NCBI GenBank assembly: GCA_035702805.1
Contig: DASSZN010000218.1
Span: 1 to 41,440, forward strand
Source: DASSZN01 sp035702805
Lineage (GTDB): Bacteria > Chloroflexota > Chloroflexia > Thermomicrobiales > Thermomicrobiaceae
Length of the DNA: 41,440 bases
Direction: 5' to 3'
Made by a program: the position numbers and the translations under genes. Within the stretch, counting starts at the first letter, position 1, and each line of letters begins with the position of its first letter. Below the pieces are notes generated by a model. That model was not told the DNA's origin and made no database searches. It saw only the letters and a list, made by a program, of their open reading frames with translations. Positions 7,673 through 14,983 of this stretch are shown one piece after another.

Positions 7673-8724
7673 CCGGCCGCGTGTACCGGCCCGACGACCT
7701 GACGACCGGCACGCCGGTCGAGCCGGCGCCGGTCGCCGAGCCGCTCGACCAGGAGAACCCCGAGGAGATTCGCGACGACATCGAGCAGACCCGCTCGGCG
7801 ATGAGCGAGACCATCGATGCGATCCAGGAACGTCTCAGCCCCGACACGCTGGTCAGTCAGGCGAAGGACTCGGTGCGGGAGGCAACGATCGGAAGGGCGG
7901 AGCAGGTGGTCAACGACGCCAGCGACACGGTCCGCGAGACGGGCTCGAGCTTCATGGAGACGATTCGCCAGAACCCGGTTCCGGCCGCGATGGCCGCGTT
8001 CGGCATCGGCTGGCTGCTGACCCACCGTCAGAGCGGCGCGAGCGGCCGCGGCTGGCAGGGCAACCAGCGCGGCACGCCGGGCGCCATGTACCGCGAGTAC
8101 GAGCCCGGCTACGGCAACTACGGCCGGAGCTACGGCCGCGGCTACTACGCCGGCTACGGCCAGCAGTACGAGAGTGCGCCGCGCTTCGGCTCGTGGCAGC
8201 AGTCGGGCGGCCTGGGCTCGACGTCCGCCAGTGTCCAGGACCGCGTCGGCGACATGGCGTCGCAGGCGCAGGATCAGGCCGGCCAGTTCGTGAACCAGGC
8301 CCAGGATCAGGCCGCGCAGATGGCCGGTCAGGTGCAGGACCAGGTCGGGCAGTGGAGCGACCAGGCCCAGCAGCAGATGTCCCAGTGGGGTGACCAGGCG
8401 CAGCAGGGCATGGGCCAGCTGCGCTGGCAGCTCGACCGCTGGATCAACGAGAACCCGCTGGCGATGGGAGCCATCGCGCTCGGCGTCGGCGCGGCGATCG
8501 GCATGGCGATCCCGGAGACCCCCCAGGAGAATCAGCTCATGGGCCAGGCGCGGGACACGGTCGTCGACCGGGCTCAGTCGATGGCGCAGGACACCGTGCA
8601 GAAGGTCGAGACCGTCGCCGAGAACTCCGACGAGGTGGCCCAGCACGCGGCCCAGGCGGCGGTGCAGGCCGCCAAGGAGTCGGTGAAGGACCAGCTGTCG
8701 AGTCAGTCCGGCTCGCACTCCTGA
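7651..8724 (+). CDS. DUF3618 protein with LEA-like repeats
   Basis: A 357-residue protein. Residues 38-86 are a DUF3618 domain (PEEIRDDIEQTRSAMSETID, then IQERL). A short hydrophobic patch (109-123, PVPAAMAAFGIGWLL) is followed by a Gly/Tyr/Arg-rich linker (130-180). Residues 195-262 repeat QDQ-AxQ-type units, forming an amphipathic helix as in LEA proteins. A second hydrophobic stretch, 269-290 (PLAMGAIALGVGAAIGMAIP), resembles the first. The tail, 298-348, is again helical and charged. Such proteins are thought to act at the membrane under desiccation or osmotic stress, but no mechanism is known. Its last 22 bases overlap the convergent mnmA. Confidence 0.88.
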   Translation: MDERADLTGRVYRPDDLTTGTPVEPAPVAEPLDQENPEEIRDDIEQTRSAMSETIDAIQERLSPDTLVSQAKDSVREATIGRAEQVVNDASDTVRETGSSFMETIRQNPVPAAMAAFGIGWLLTHRQSGASGRGWQGNQRGTPGAMYREYEPGYGNYGRSYGRGYYAGYGQQYESAPRFGSWQQSGGLGSTSASVQDRVGDMASQAQDQAGQFVNQAQDQAAQMAGQVQDQVGQWSDQAQQQMSQWGDQAQQGMGQLRWQLDRWINENPLAMGAIALGVGAAIGMAIPETPQENQLMGQARDTVVDRAQSMAQDTVQKVETVAENSDEVAQHAAQAAVQAAKESVKDQLSSQSGSHS

Positions 8725-9836
8725 GCGCCCGCGGGGACGCCGCCCCGGTGGCGTCCCCGCTCCCCCGCCTCACCCCGCTCGACCGCCGCCGCGACCCCAC
8801 CGCCGAGCACTCGCGTTCCGTCGTAGAGCACCACGGCCTGCCCCTCGGCCAGCGGCGGCCCCGGCTCGAGCAGGTGGACTCGCTCGCCGTCCCACTCGAT
8901 CTCGATGCGCGGTCCCTGGTAGCGCAGGCGCGCCTGTGCCCGACGCGGCGGCTCGTCGTGCCAGACCACGTCCCGTAGCGCCACCGCCCGCGTCGCGATC
9001 CGCTCCCGCGTCGCCACCGACACCACCCCGCTCTCGCGGTCGATCCCGGCCACGTAGCGCCGCTCTGGCGCCGTGCGCGTCCAGCGCAGCCCGCTCCGCT
9101 GCCCGACCGTGACGAAGGCGATGCCGGGGTGCATCCCGACGATCTGCCCGCCCTCGTCGACGAGCGGTCCCGGCACGCCGGTCTCCGGCCGCGCCGCCGC
9201 GACGAGCCTGCCGATGCCGCCCGCCGTCTTGGCGAAGCAGAGGTCGACCGAGGCCGGCTTCTCGGCGACCGCCAGCCCCGCCGCCCGGGCGCGGGCCCGG
9301 GCCGTCTCCTTGTCGAGGTCTCCCAGCGGGAACTCCAGCCGCTCCAGGTCCGCCGCCGTCAGCCGGTAGAGTGCGTACGACTGGTCGCGCCGGGGATCCT
9401 GCCCCTCGGCGAGCGCCCAGCGCCCGCCGCGCCGCCGCTTGCGGACGTAGTGCCCGGTCGCCACCGCCGGGATGCCGAGGCTCTCGGCCAGGCGCAGCAG
9501 GGCCGGGACGCGCACGCGATGGTTGCAGGCCAGACAGGGGTTCGGCGTCTCGGCGCGCGCGTAGGCGGCGACGGTGGTCGCGGCCACCTCGCGCTCGAAG
9601 GCGGCGCGCAGGTCGCGCACGTAGAAGGGGATGTCGAGGCGCGCGGCGACCTGCCGGGCATCCTCCGCCGCCTGGTCGCCGCAGCAGACCCCCTCGACGG
9701 GGGAGTCCGGGTCCGCGTCGAACAGGCGCAGGTGGACGCCGACCGGGTCCCAGCCCTGCAGCTGCAGGGTGAGGGCGGCCACGGCGCTGTCGACACCGCC
9801 GGAGAGGGCGACCAGAATGCGGGGTCTGCGTGGCAT
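8703..9836 (-). CDS. mnmA: tRNA-specific 2-thiouridylase MnmA
   Basis: MnmA thiolates U34 of the tRNAs for Lys, Glu and Gln, using ATP and sulfur relayed from a cysteine desulfurase. The PP-loop SGGVDS is at residues 12-17. The catalytic cysteine pair is C104 (in NPCLACNH, the counterpart of NPDxxCN) and C200 (in SVDLCFAK). ATGHY and the GQRSGL stretch of the central domain are present. Extra cysteines at 51-52 (CCGD) and C101 make this look like the MnmA subtype that may carry an iron-sulfur cluster. At 377 residues it is full length. Its 3' end overlaps the DUF3618 gene by 22 bases and contains that operon's terminator hairpin. Confidence 0.95.
   Translation of the reverse strand: MPRRPRILVALSGGVDSAVAALTLQLQGWDPVGVHLRLFDADPDSPVEGVCCGDQAAEDARQVAARLDIPFYVRDLRAAFEREVAATTVAAYARAETPNPCLACNHRVRVPALLRLAESLGIPAVATGHYVRKRRRGGRWALAEGQDPRRDQSYALYRLTAADLERLEFPLGDLDKETARARARAAGLAVAEKPASVDLCFAKTAGGIGRLVAAARPETGVPGPLVDEGGQIVGMHPGIAFVTVGQRSGLRWTRTAPERRYVAGIDRESGVVSVATRERIATRAVALRDVVWHDEPPRRAQARLRYQGPRIEIEWDGERVHLLEPGPPLAEGQAVVLYDGTRVLGGGVAAAVERGEAGERGRHRGGVPAGAQECEPD
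8731..8760 (+). terminator. Hairpin terminator of the LEA/holin/DUF3618 operon
   Basis: A perfect 11-bp stem (GCGGGGACGCC with GGCGTCCCCGC) and an eight-base loop begin six bases after the DUF3618 stop. There is no U-tract, so termination may be hairpin- or Rho-assisted. The element lies wholly within the C-terminal coding region of mnmA on the other strand. Confidence 0.6.
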
Positions 9837-10000
9837 CGAAGCGTGACCTCCGGGGCGCGAGCGGGCACGAGCGAGACGCGCGTCGGTCTCAAAGTCTACC
9901 GCCCGGGGGCAACGCCGCCCTTTCGCGTCGCCGCCGCCTCGGGTAGGCTGTCCCCGCGCCGGGATGGAGCGCGGCCGGGACGAGAGAGGGCAGGGAACAG

Positions 10001-11269
10001 GTGAGCCTGGACGAGCGCGAGCGCCGGGTCTTCGCGATGGTCGATGGGCAGGACGAGCGCATCCTGCGGCACTTCCGCGAGGTGATCGGGGTCGACACGA
10101 TCGTGCCGCCCGGTCGCAACTACGACACGCTCCTCGACATCGTCGAGCCGCAGTTCCAGCGCCTCGGCTTCGAGACGACGCGCGTCGTCATCCCCGACGA
10201 GCTGCTCCGCGCGCACATCCCGCTCCCGATCGACGGCCCGCGCGTCAACCTGGTCGCGAGCCGCTCGACCGGCAAGGAGCCGGTCACGATCTACGCCCAC
10301 ATGGACGTCGTCCCCATCGAGGAGGCCTGGACGGAGGACCCCTTCGGTGCCGAGCTGAAGGACGGCAAGATCTACGGGCGCGGCACGTCAGACATGAAGG
10401 GGGCCATCGCCTCGCTCCTGACGGCCATCGAGGTGATGGACGAGGCCGGCGTCTCGGCGAACTACGACCTCAACGTCTGCCTCTGCACCGACGAGGAGAT
10501 CGGTGGCTATCCGGGCGTCTGGCACCTGGCGAAGGAGGGCTACGTCAAAGGGCACATGCTCTGCCTGGAGGGCGGCCAGGACCCGCGGATCAGCCTGGCC
10601 TCGGCCGGCTCGGTCGACATCACCGTTACCACCGTCGGCCGTAGCTGCCACTCCGGCATGAACTTCCTGGGCGTCAACGCGATCGACGCGATGCTGCCGA
10701 TCCTGAACGAGCTGGCCGCGCTCAAGGCAGAGGTGGAGCGGCGCGAGTCGGCGGTCCCGGGGCCGCCGCTGCCCGAGGCCCCCTCGAAGTTTATGACGCC
10801 GATGTTCAACTTCGCCATCATCGACGCCGGGGTGAAGTCGAACATCGTGCCGGCCACCTGCACGCTGCTGATCAACCGTCGCTTCATCCCCGAGGAGACC
10901 TTCGAGAGCGTGTCCGGCGAGGTGCTGGCCGCCGTCGAGCGCGCCCGGCCGAAGAGCAACGCCCTCGACGTCAAGGTGAGCTTCTTCAACGTCTACCCGT
11001 CGATGCGGCTCGACCCGAACGGGCCACACACGCGCAAGATGGTCGAGGCGGCCAAGCTGGTGCACGGCTACCGCGACGAGGACTTCACCGCGCAGGGTGC
11101 GTCGGGCTCGACCGACATGGCCAACGTGCAGCTCGAGCTGGGCTGGGACGACATCCCGTTCTGTGGTCCCGGCCGGCAGGACAGCCGGGCCCACGGTGCC
11201 GACGAGTTCGTGCGCCTGGACGACGTCAAGTCGTGCGTCAAGGAGCTGATCCACTACCTGGCGTTCTGA
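10001..11269 (+). CDS. M20 family metallopeptidase (ArgE/DapE/ACY1 type)
   Basis: A dizinc amidohydrolase of the M20 family, cleaving N-acyl amino acids or small peptides. Metal ligands and catalytic residues are visible: H100 and D102 in YAHMDVVP, D131 in GRGTSDMKG, and the E165-E166 pair in TDEEIGG. The dimerisation lid follows (SCHSGMNFLGVNAIDAM). At 422 residues the length is normal. The GTG at 10001 follows AGGGAACAG; the 164 bases between it and mnmA contain its promoter region but no clear -35/-10 pair. It lies 51 bases before an M81 family gene in the same direction, suggesting joint use in degrading an amide or peptide. ArgE, DapE, and succinyl-diaminopimelate or carnosine-type activities cannot be separated by motif. 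Confidence 0.9.
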   Translation: MSLDERERRVFAMVDGQDERILRHFREVIGVDTIVPPGRNYDTLLDIVEPQFQRLGFETTRVVIPDELLRAHIPLPIDGPRVNLVASRSTGKEPVTIYAHMDVVPIEEAWTEDPFGAELKDGKIYGRGTSDMKGAIASLLTAIEVMDEAGVSANYDLNVCLCTDEEIGGYPGVWHLAKEGYVKGHMLCLEGGQDPRISLASAGSVDITVTTVGRSCHSGMNFLGVNAIDAMLPILNELAALKAEVERRESAVPGPPLPEAPSKFMTPMFNFAIIDAGVKSNIVPATCTLLINRRFIPEETFESVSGEVLAAVERARPKSNALDVKVSFFNVYPSMRLDPNGPHTRKMVEAAKLVHGYRDEDFTAQGASGSTDMANVQLELGWDDIPFCGPGRQDSRAHGADEFVRLDDVKSCVKELIHYLAF

Positions 11270-11320
11270 GCGCGGCGCGCGCCGGCTCGGCGTGGCCCAT
11301 CACGGAAAGGACCGGCTTCG

Positions 11321-12847
11321 ATGGCACGCATCGCCGTCGGCATGATCTCTCACGAGACCAACACCTTCTCGCCGATCAAGACTAACCTGCAGTCGTTCGC
11401 CACCGAGCGCTTCGGTATCCTCGACGGCGACAACCTGGTCCGCGAGCTCGAGGGCACCAAGACCGGCATCGGCGGCTTCATCGAAGTCGCTCGCGCCGAG
11501 GGCTGGCAGGTCGTCGGCACCGTCGCCGCCAGCGCGACCCCTTCCGCGAACGTCGCCGCCTCGGCCCACGAGATCCTCAAGGGCCGGCTCGTCGACCGGC
11601 TGCGGGCGGCGGGGCCGCTTGACGGTGTGCTCCTCCACCTCCACGGCGCCATGCTCAGCGAGGGCGCACCCGACGCCGAGGGGGACATCGTCCGCGCCGT
11701 GCGTGAGGTGATCGGCCGCGACGTGCCCTTGCTGGTCGAGCTCGATCTGCACGGCAACATCACGCCTGCCTTCTGCGCCGAGGTCGACGGCGTCTTCGCC
11801 TACGACACCAACCCGCACGTCGACAACTACGAGCGCGGCCTCGAGGCGGCGCGCTGCCTGGCGGACATCCTGGCCGGCCGCATGCCCCGGCCGACGGTCG
11901 CCATCTCCAAGCCGCCCATGCTGCCGCCTACCATCAATATGCGCACCGCCGAGGGGCCGATGCACGACCTCATCGAGCGCGAGAAGGAGTGGGAGGCCGG
12001 GCCGAGTATCGTCAACGTCTCGGTCTTCGGCGGCTTCCCCTACGCCGACTTCCCCGAGGCCGGCACGTCCATCGTCGTCACGTCGACCGACCCCGAGCTC
12101 GGCCGGCGCTGCGCCGACGAGATGGGCCGCTACGCCTGGAGCATCCGCGACCGCTTCCTCAAGCCCATCCCGACCGTCGCCGAGGCGGTCGACCAGGCTC
12201 TCCGGCTGGTGGCCGACCGGGCCGCGGAGGGCGGGAAACCGGTGGTGCTGGCCGACGTGGCCGACAACCCGGGCGGCGGCGGTTCCGGCGACACCACCAC
12301 CCTCCTCGCCGAGCTGGTGCGGCGCAAGGCCGCCGGCGCGGTCGCCGCTATCTGGGACCCCGAGAGCGTGCGCCAGGCGATGGCCGTCGGCGTCGGCGGT
12401 AGAGCCCGCTTCCGCATCGGCGGCCGGGCCGCGCCGGAGCAGTACGGCCGGCCGGTCGAGGTGGAGGGACTGGTCACCCACCTCAGCGACGGCCGCTTCA
12501 TCGGCTGGGGGCCGGTCGTGCGCGGCCGGCCGGTCGGCTGCGGGCCGACCGCGCGGGTCGACGTCGGCGACCTCAAGCTCGTCCTCGTCTCGATCCGCCA
12601 GGCGGCTAACGACCGCGGCTACTTTCGGGTCGCCGGGGTCGATCCGGAGCACGAGCCGCTGCTGGTCATCAAGTCGCGCGGCCACTTCCGGGCCGACTTC
12701 GAGCCGATCGCCCGCACCATCATCGAGGTCGACGCGCCGGGCGCGGCGAACCCCAACCTCGACCGTTTCCGCTTCCAGCACGTCCGCCGTCCGATCTGGC
12801 CGCTCGACCCGAACACCGAGTGGGACGGCGTGACCCGGCAGCGCTGA
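11321..12847 (+). CDS. M81 family metallopeptidase (MlrC-like)
   Basis: A 508-residue protein of the MlrC/DUF1485 family. MlrC is the enzyme named for the last step of microcystin breakdown, but most relatives have other, unknown substrates. The N-terminal domain shows MISHETNTFSP near residue 8, HLHGAMLSEG with the DAEGDI stretch, and the metal-binding ELDLHGNIT. The C-terminal domain carries DVADNPGGGGSGDTT, diagnostic of the family. The ATG at 11321 follows GGAAAGGA. With the M20 gene 51 bases upstream it probably forms a two-gene operon. In other bacteria M81 genes often sit beside M20 or amidohydrolase genes and peptide transporters; no transporter adjoins here. Confidence 0.9.
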   Translation: MARIAVGMISHETNTFSPIKTNLQSFATERFGILDGDNLVRELEGTKTGIGGFIEVARAEGWQVVGTVAASATPSANVAASAHEILKGRLVDRLRAAGPLDGVLLHLHGAMLSEGAPDAEGDIVRAVREVIGRDVPLLVELDLHGNITPAFCAEVDGVFAYDTNPHVDNYERGLEAARCLADILAGRMPRPTVAISKPPMLPPTINMRTAEGPMHDLIEREKEWEAGPSIVNVSVFGGFPYADFPEAGTSIVVTSTDPELGRRCADEMGRYAWSIRDRFLKPIPTVAEAVDQALRLVADRAAEGGKPVVLADVADNPGGGGSGDTTTLLAELVRRKAAGAVAAIWDPESVRQAMAVGVGGRARFRIGGRAAPEQYGRPVEVEGLVTHLSDGRFIGWGPVVRGRPVGCGPTARVDVGDLKLVLVSIRQAANDRGYFRVAGVDPEHEPLLVIKSRGHFRADFEPIARTIIEVDAPGAANPNLDRFRFQHVRRPIWPLDPNTEWDGVTRQR

Positions 12848-13020
12848 GCCGCCCGGCGCCGCGGGGAGCGGCCGCCGACGCGACTCGGCGGTGTCAGTTG
12901 AGATCGGTGCCGTCCGTCGCTGCCGCGCCTCCGACCCGAAGCTACTGAGGTGGACGGAACTCCGGTTTCCGCCACTCCCCGGGCTTTCCGGGCCGACTCA
13001 CCGGGGAGGGAACGCGGACC

Positions 13021-13478
13021 GCGCCGACCAGGCGCGCCGCCCGTACGCGGCGCCGGCTGCCCCGTTTCACCTTCGCCACGCTCGTGCTGCTGCTCGCGCA
13101 GTTCCTGCTCGGCATGGCCGTCAACCTCTTCGTCACCATCCCGGCTCGGCACCCCGGTGCTCAGGCGAGCAACTACTTTGCGGGAGTCGCGCGGGCGTGC
13201 CCTGGGCGATCGCGCACGGCTCCTTCTGGCTGGCCGTGCACGCCGCGCTCGGGCTCCTGCTGGTGCTCGTCTCGCTCGGACTGATCGCCCACGCCGTGCT
13301 GGCGCGCAACCGCGGCTGGATCGCCGTCTCGCTCGCCGGCTGGATCGGGATCACCGCGGCGGGCTTTAACGGCGCCAGCATCCTCATCTTCGGGCACGGC
13401 TTCAGTTCGATGCTCATGTCGGTCGGCTTCGCCGTCGCGGCCGGCGCCTGCTCAGCGGGGCTCCTCCTCCCGCGCTGA
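13021..13478 (+). pseudogene. Frameshifted small membrane protein
   Basis: Two reading frames together make one plausible four-helix membrane protein of about 150 residues. The first frame gives RRRLPRFTFATLVLLLAQ, then FLLGMAVNLFVTIPARHPGA and NYFAGVA. Near 13189-13197 the sense continues only in the next frame, as VPWAIAHGSFWLAVHAALG, with two more hydrophobic segments, ending at 13478. A single missing base would restore it. No ATG, GTG or TTG lies in the first frame upstream of the first hydrophobic segment, although GGGGAGGG at 13003-13010 looks like a ribosome-binding site; the left boundary given here is approximate. Either the gene is decaying or the sequence has a base error in a GC-rich run. 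The family is unnamed to me. Confidence 0.6.
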
Positions 13479-13610
13479 CGCCGTGCCCCACTCTCAGTGA
13501 CCTCCAAGTTGCCCTGGTTATCGTCAAGCCCGGGGGGCTCCTCTCGGCGAGAGGCTCTCCTCCGGTTGCACCGGCGCCGGGATGTCGAGTCTTCGTGAAA
13601 GGAGCGAGGG

Positions 13611-13832
13611 ATGCGGCTTCGGCACTGGCTCATGGGGGCGGCCGCGGGCATCCTCCTGCTGCTCGGCGGCGTGCTCGCCGGGCCGGTTGCGTCGTTTGCC
13701 GCCGCGGTGTCGCCGGCGACCCCGTCGACGACGATCACCACGCCGGGGAGCGGCAGCGGTTCGCAGAGCGGGACCGGAACGCAGACGACGCCGGGTGCGC
13801 ATCACCCGTGTGACCAGACGAACGGCGGGTAG
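13611..13832 (+). CDS. Small secreted or membrane-anchored Ser/Thr-rich protein
   Basis: A 73-residue protein. Residues 1-32 look like a signal peptide or membrane anchor (MRLRHWLMGAAAGILLLLGG, then VLAGPVASFAAA), with a possible cleavage after ASFAAA. The rest is low-complexity Ser/Thr/Gly (SPSTTITTPGSGSGSQSG style), ending in HHPCDQTNGG with a single Cys. The ATG at 13611 has GAAAGGAG eight bases upstream, and a strong hairpin follows the stop by 23 bases, so it looks like a genuine single-gene unit. Function unknown; no family recognised. Confidence 0.65.
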   Translation: MRLRHWLMGAAAGILLLLGGVLAGPVASFAAAVSPATPSTTITTPGSGSGSQSGTGTQTTPGAHHPCDQTNGG

Positions 13833-13855
13833 CGCCGCCTCATCCTCCCAATCGT

Positions 13856-13889
13856 ACGGCCCCGAGCGGAGTGCTCCGCCCGGGGCCGT
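13856..13889. terminator. Bidirectional hairpin terminator between convergent genes
   Basis: ACGGCCCCG pairs with CGGGGCCGT (nine bp); after one A/C mismatch GCGGA pairs with TCCGC, closing on the loop GTGC. It sits between the stop at 13832 and the convergent stop at 13920. There is no U-tract on either side. Confidence 0.65.
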
Positions 13890-13919
13890 CGGCGTGATGG
13901 GCATCTTCGAGCGCGACCT

Positions 13920-14318
13920 CTACGACAGTCTCGGCAGCCCGTCGGCGTCGTCCAGCATGGTCGCCAGTCGCCGCGGCGCCACCATCCGGTAGGCGTCAAT
14001 CACCAGGTCGCCGACCTCGTCCCAGTCGATCGGGACGTCCAGGTAGACCCCCAGCCAGCCGCGCTGACCGACGTAGGGCGGCACGAAGAAGCGCGCCGGG
14101 TCGGCGCGCACCAGCGCGTGCTGGAGGCCGGGCGGCGCGGCGCACCACAGCGCGAGCCGGTCGTCGTGGTGGTGGTCCGCGGTGGTCACGAACGTGGTCT
14201 TGCCCCGCACGAACCAGGTCGGCTCGCCGTGGCTGAGCCGCTCGCTCATCTCGGGCAGCGCCAGGCAGATGCGGCGGAGCCGCGCGAGCCAGTCGGGGGT
14301 GGAGTCGTCAGCGCTCAC
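13920..14318 (-). CDS. MmcQ/YjbR family protein
   Basis: A 132-residue member of the MmcQ/YjbR family, small alpha/beta proteins with a CyaY-like fold sometimes described as DNA-binding; their role is uncertain. Features seen are LALPEMSERLSHGEPTWFVR at residues 19-38, GKTTFVTT, LWCAAPPG, and the terminal FVPPYVGQRGWLGVYLD stretch followed by a helix. The GTG at 14318 overlaps the TGA of the Fur-family gene (GTGA), so it is translationally coupled to that regulator and shares its promoter. A role in metal response is therefore possible but only by association. Confidence 0.85.
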   Translation of the reverse strand: MSADDSTPDWLARLRRICLALPEMSERLSHGEPTWFVRGKTTFVTTADHHHDDRLALWCAAPPGLQHALVRADPARFFVPPYVGQRGWLGVYLDVPIDWDEVGDLVIDAYRMVAPRRLATMLDDADGLPRLS

Positions 14319-14788
14319 CGGAAGGCGCCGGCCTGCTGGCAGTCGGGACAGTAGCCGAAGAACTCCAGCCAGTGTCCCTCGATGCGGAAGTGGGTGCGGC
14401 CGGCCAGGTCGCGCGCCAGCGCCCCGAGGTCGCAGCCCTCGAACTCGGCGACCGCGCCGCACGAGGAGCAGGTCACGTGGTGGCGGTGGCCGGGGTGGTG
14501 CAGCACGTAGCCGTGCCCGCCGTCGGGCCGGTGGACCCGCCCCAGCGCCTCGGCGCCCACCAGCACGTCGAGGGTGCGGAAGACCGTGGCGCGCCCGACC
14601 CCGGCACCGGCGCGCTCCAGCGCCTGGTAGACGTCGTCCGCCGAGAAGACGCCGGCCTGGCGGCAGACCTCGACGACCACCGCCCGTCGCGGCCGGGTGA
14701 CCCGGATGCCGTAGGCGCGCAGCGCCTCCAGTACCTCCACCGGTTCGACCCCGTTGGTCGCGACGCTCGCTTGCCCGTGCTCCGTCAC
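14315..14788 (-). CDS. Fur-family metalloregulator (Zur or Mur type)
   Basis: A 157-residue Fur-family repressor. Residues 20-85 form the winged helix, with recognition-helix sequence GRATVFRTLDVLVGAE. The hinge and metal-sensing region is His-rich (GYVLHHPGHRHH, 94-104). Two CxxC pairs, C107-C110 and C147-C150, make the structural zinc site. The GTG at 14788 follows AAAGGA. It is divergent from a metal ABC transporter operon and a perfect Fur-type 7-1-7 palindrome lies between them at 14906-14930, so it most likely represses that operon and itself. The metal is unsure: zinc would be the usual guess, but the binding protein's ligands resemble the manganese type. Confidence 0.9.
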   Translation of the reverse strand: MTEHGQASVATNGVEPVEVLEALRAYGIRVTRPRRAVVVEVCRQAGVFSADDVYQALERAGAGVGRATVFRTLDVLVGAEALGRVHRPDGGHGYVLHHPGHRHHVTCSSCGAVAEFEGCDLGALARDLAGRTHFRIEGHWLEFFGYCPDCQQAGAFR

Positions 14789-14897
14789 GGTGCCGCGGTC
14801 CTTTCGTCCACCGGTCCGGCTCCCACACTCCGTCGCGGATTTGCTCGCAGGAATCATACTTGCACTCGCCCGAGCCCGGACACGCCCATTCGTCCCC

Positions 14898-14926
14898 TTG
14901 ATCCACCAGATGATACCAGGTATCAT
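14898..14926 (+). promoter_or_regulatory. Sigma-70-like promoter of the metal transporter operon
   Basis: TTGATC at 14898-14903 and TATCAT at 14921-14926 are separated by exactly 17 bases, matching the vegetative consensus at four and five of six positions. The -10 element is part of the Fur-type palindrome. Confidence 0.65.
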
Positions 14927-14930
14927 CTGG
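14906..14930. promoter_or_regulatory. Fur/Zur-type operator between regulator and transporter
   Basis: A perfect inverted repeat of 12+1+12 bases. Its core, TGATACC-A-GGTATCA, has the 7-1-7 form of Fur-family boxes. It covers the spacer and -10 element of the znuA-direction promoter, so bound repressor would block RNA polymerase. It lies 54 bases before the transporter start and 118 bases before the regulator start. Confidence 0.85.
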
Positions 14931-14983
14931 TTTGTGGCTCGAGCGGACGGCGGTGTGGCCGGCGCGTGGGAGAGAGAATCGGG

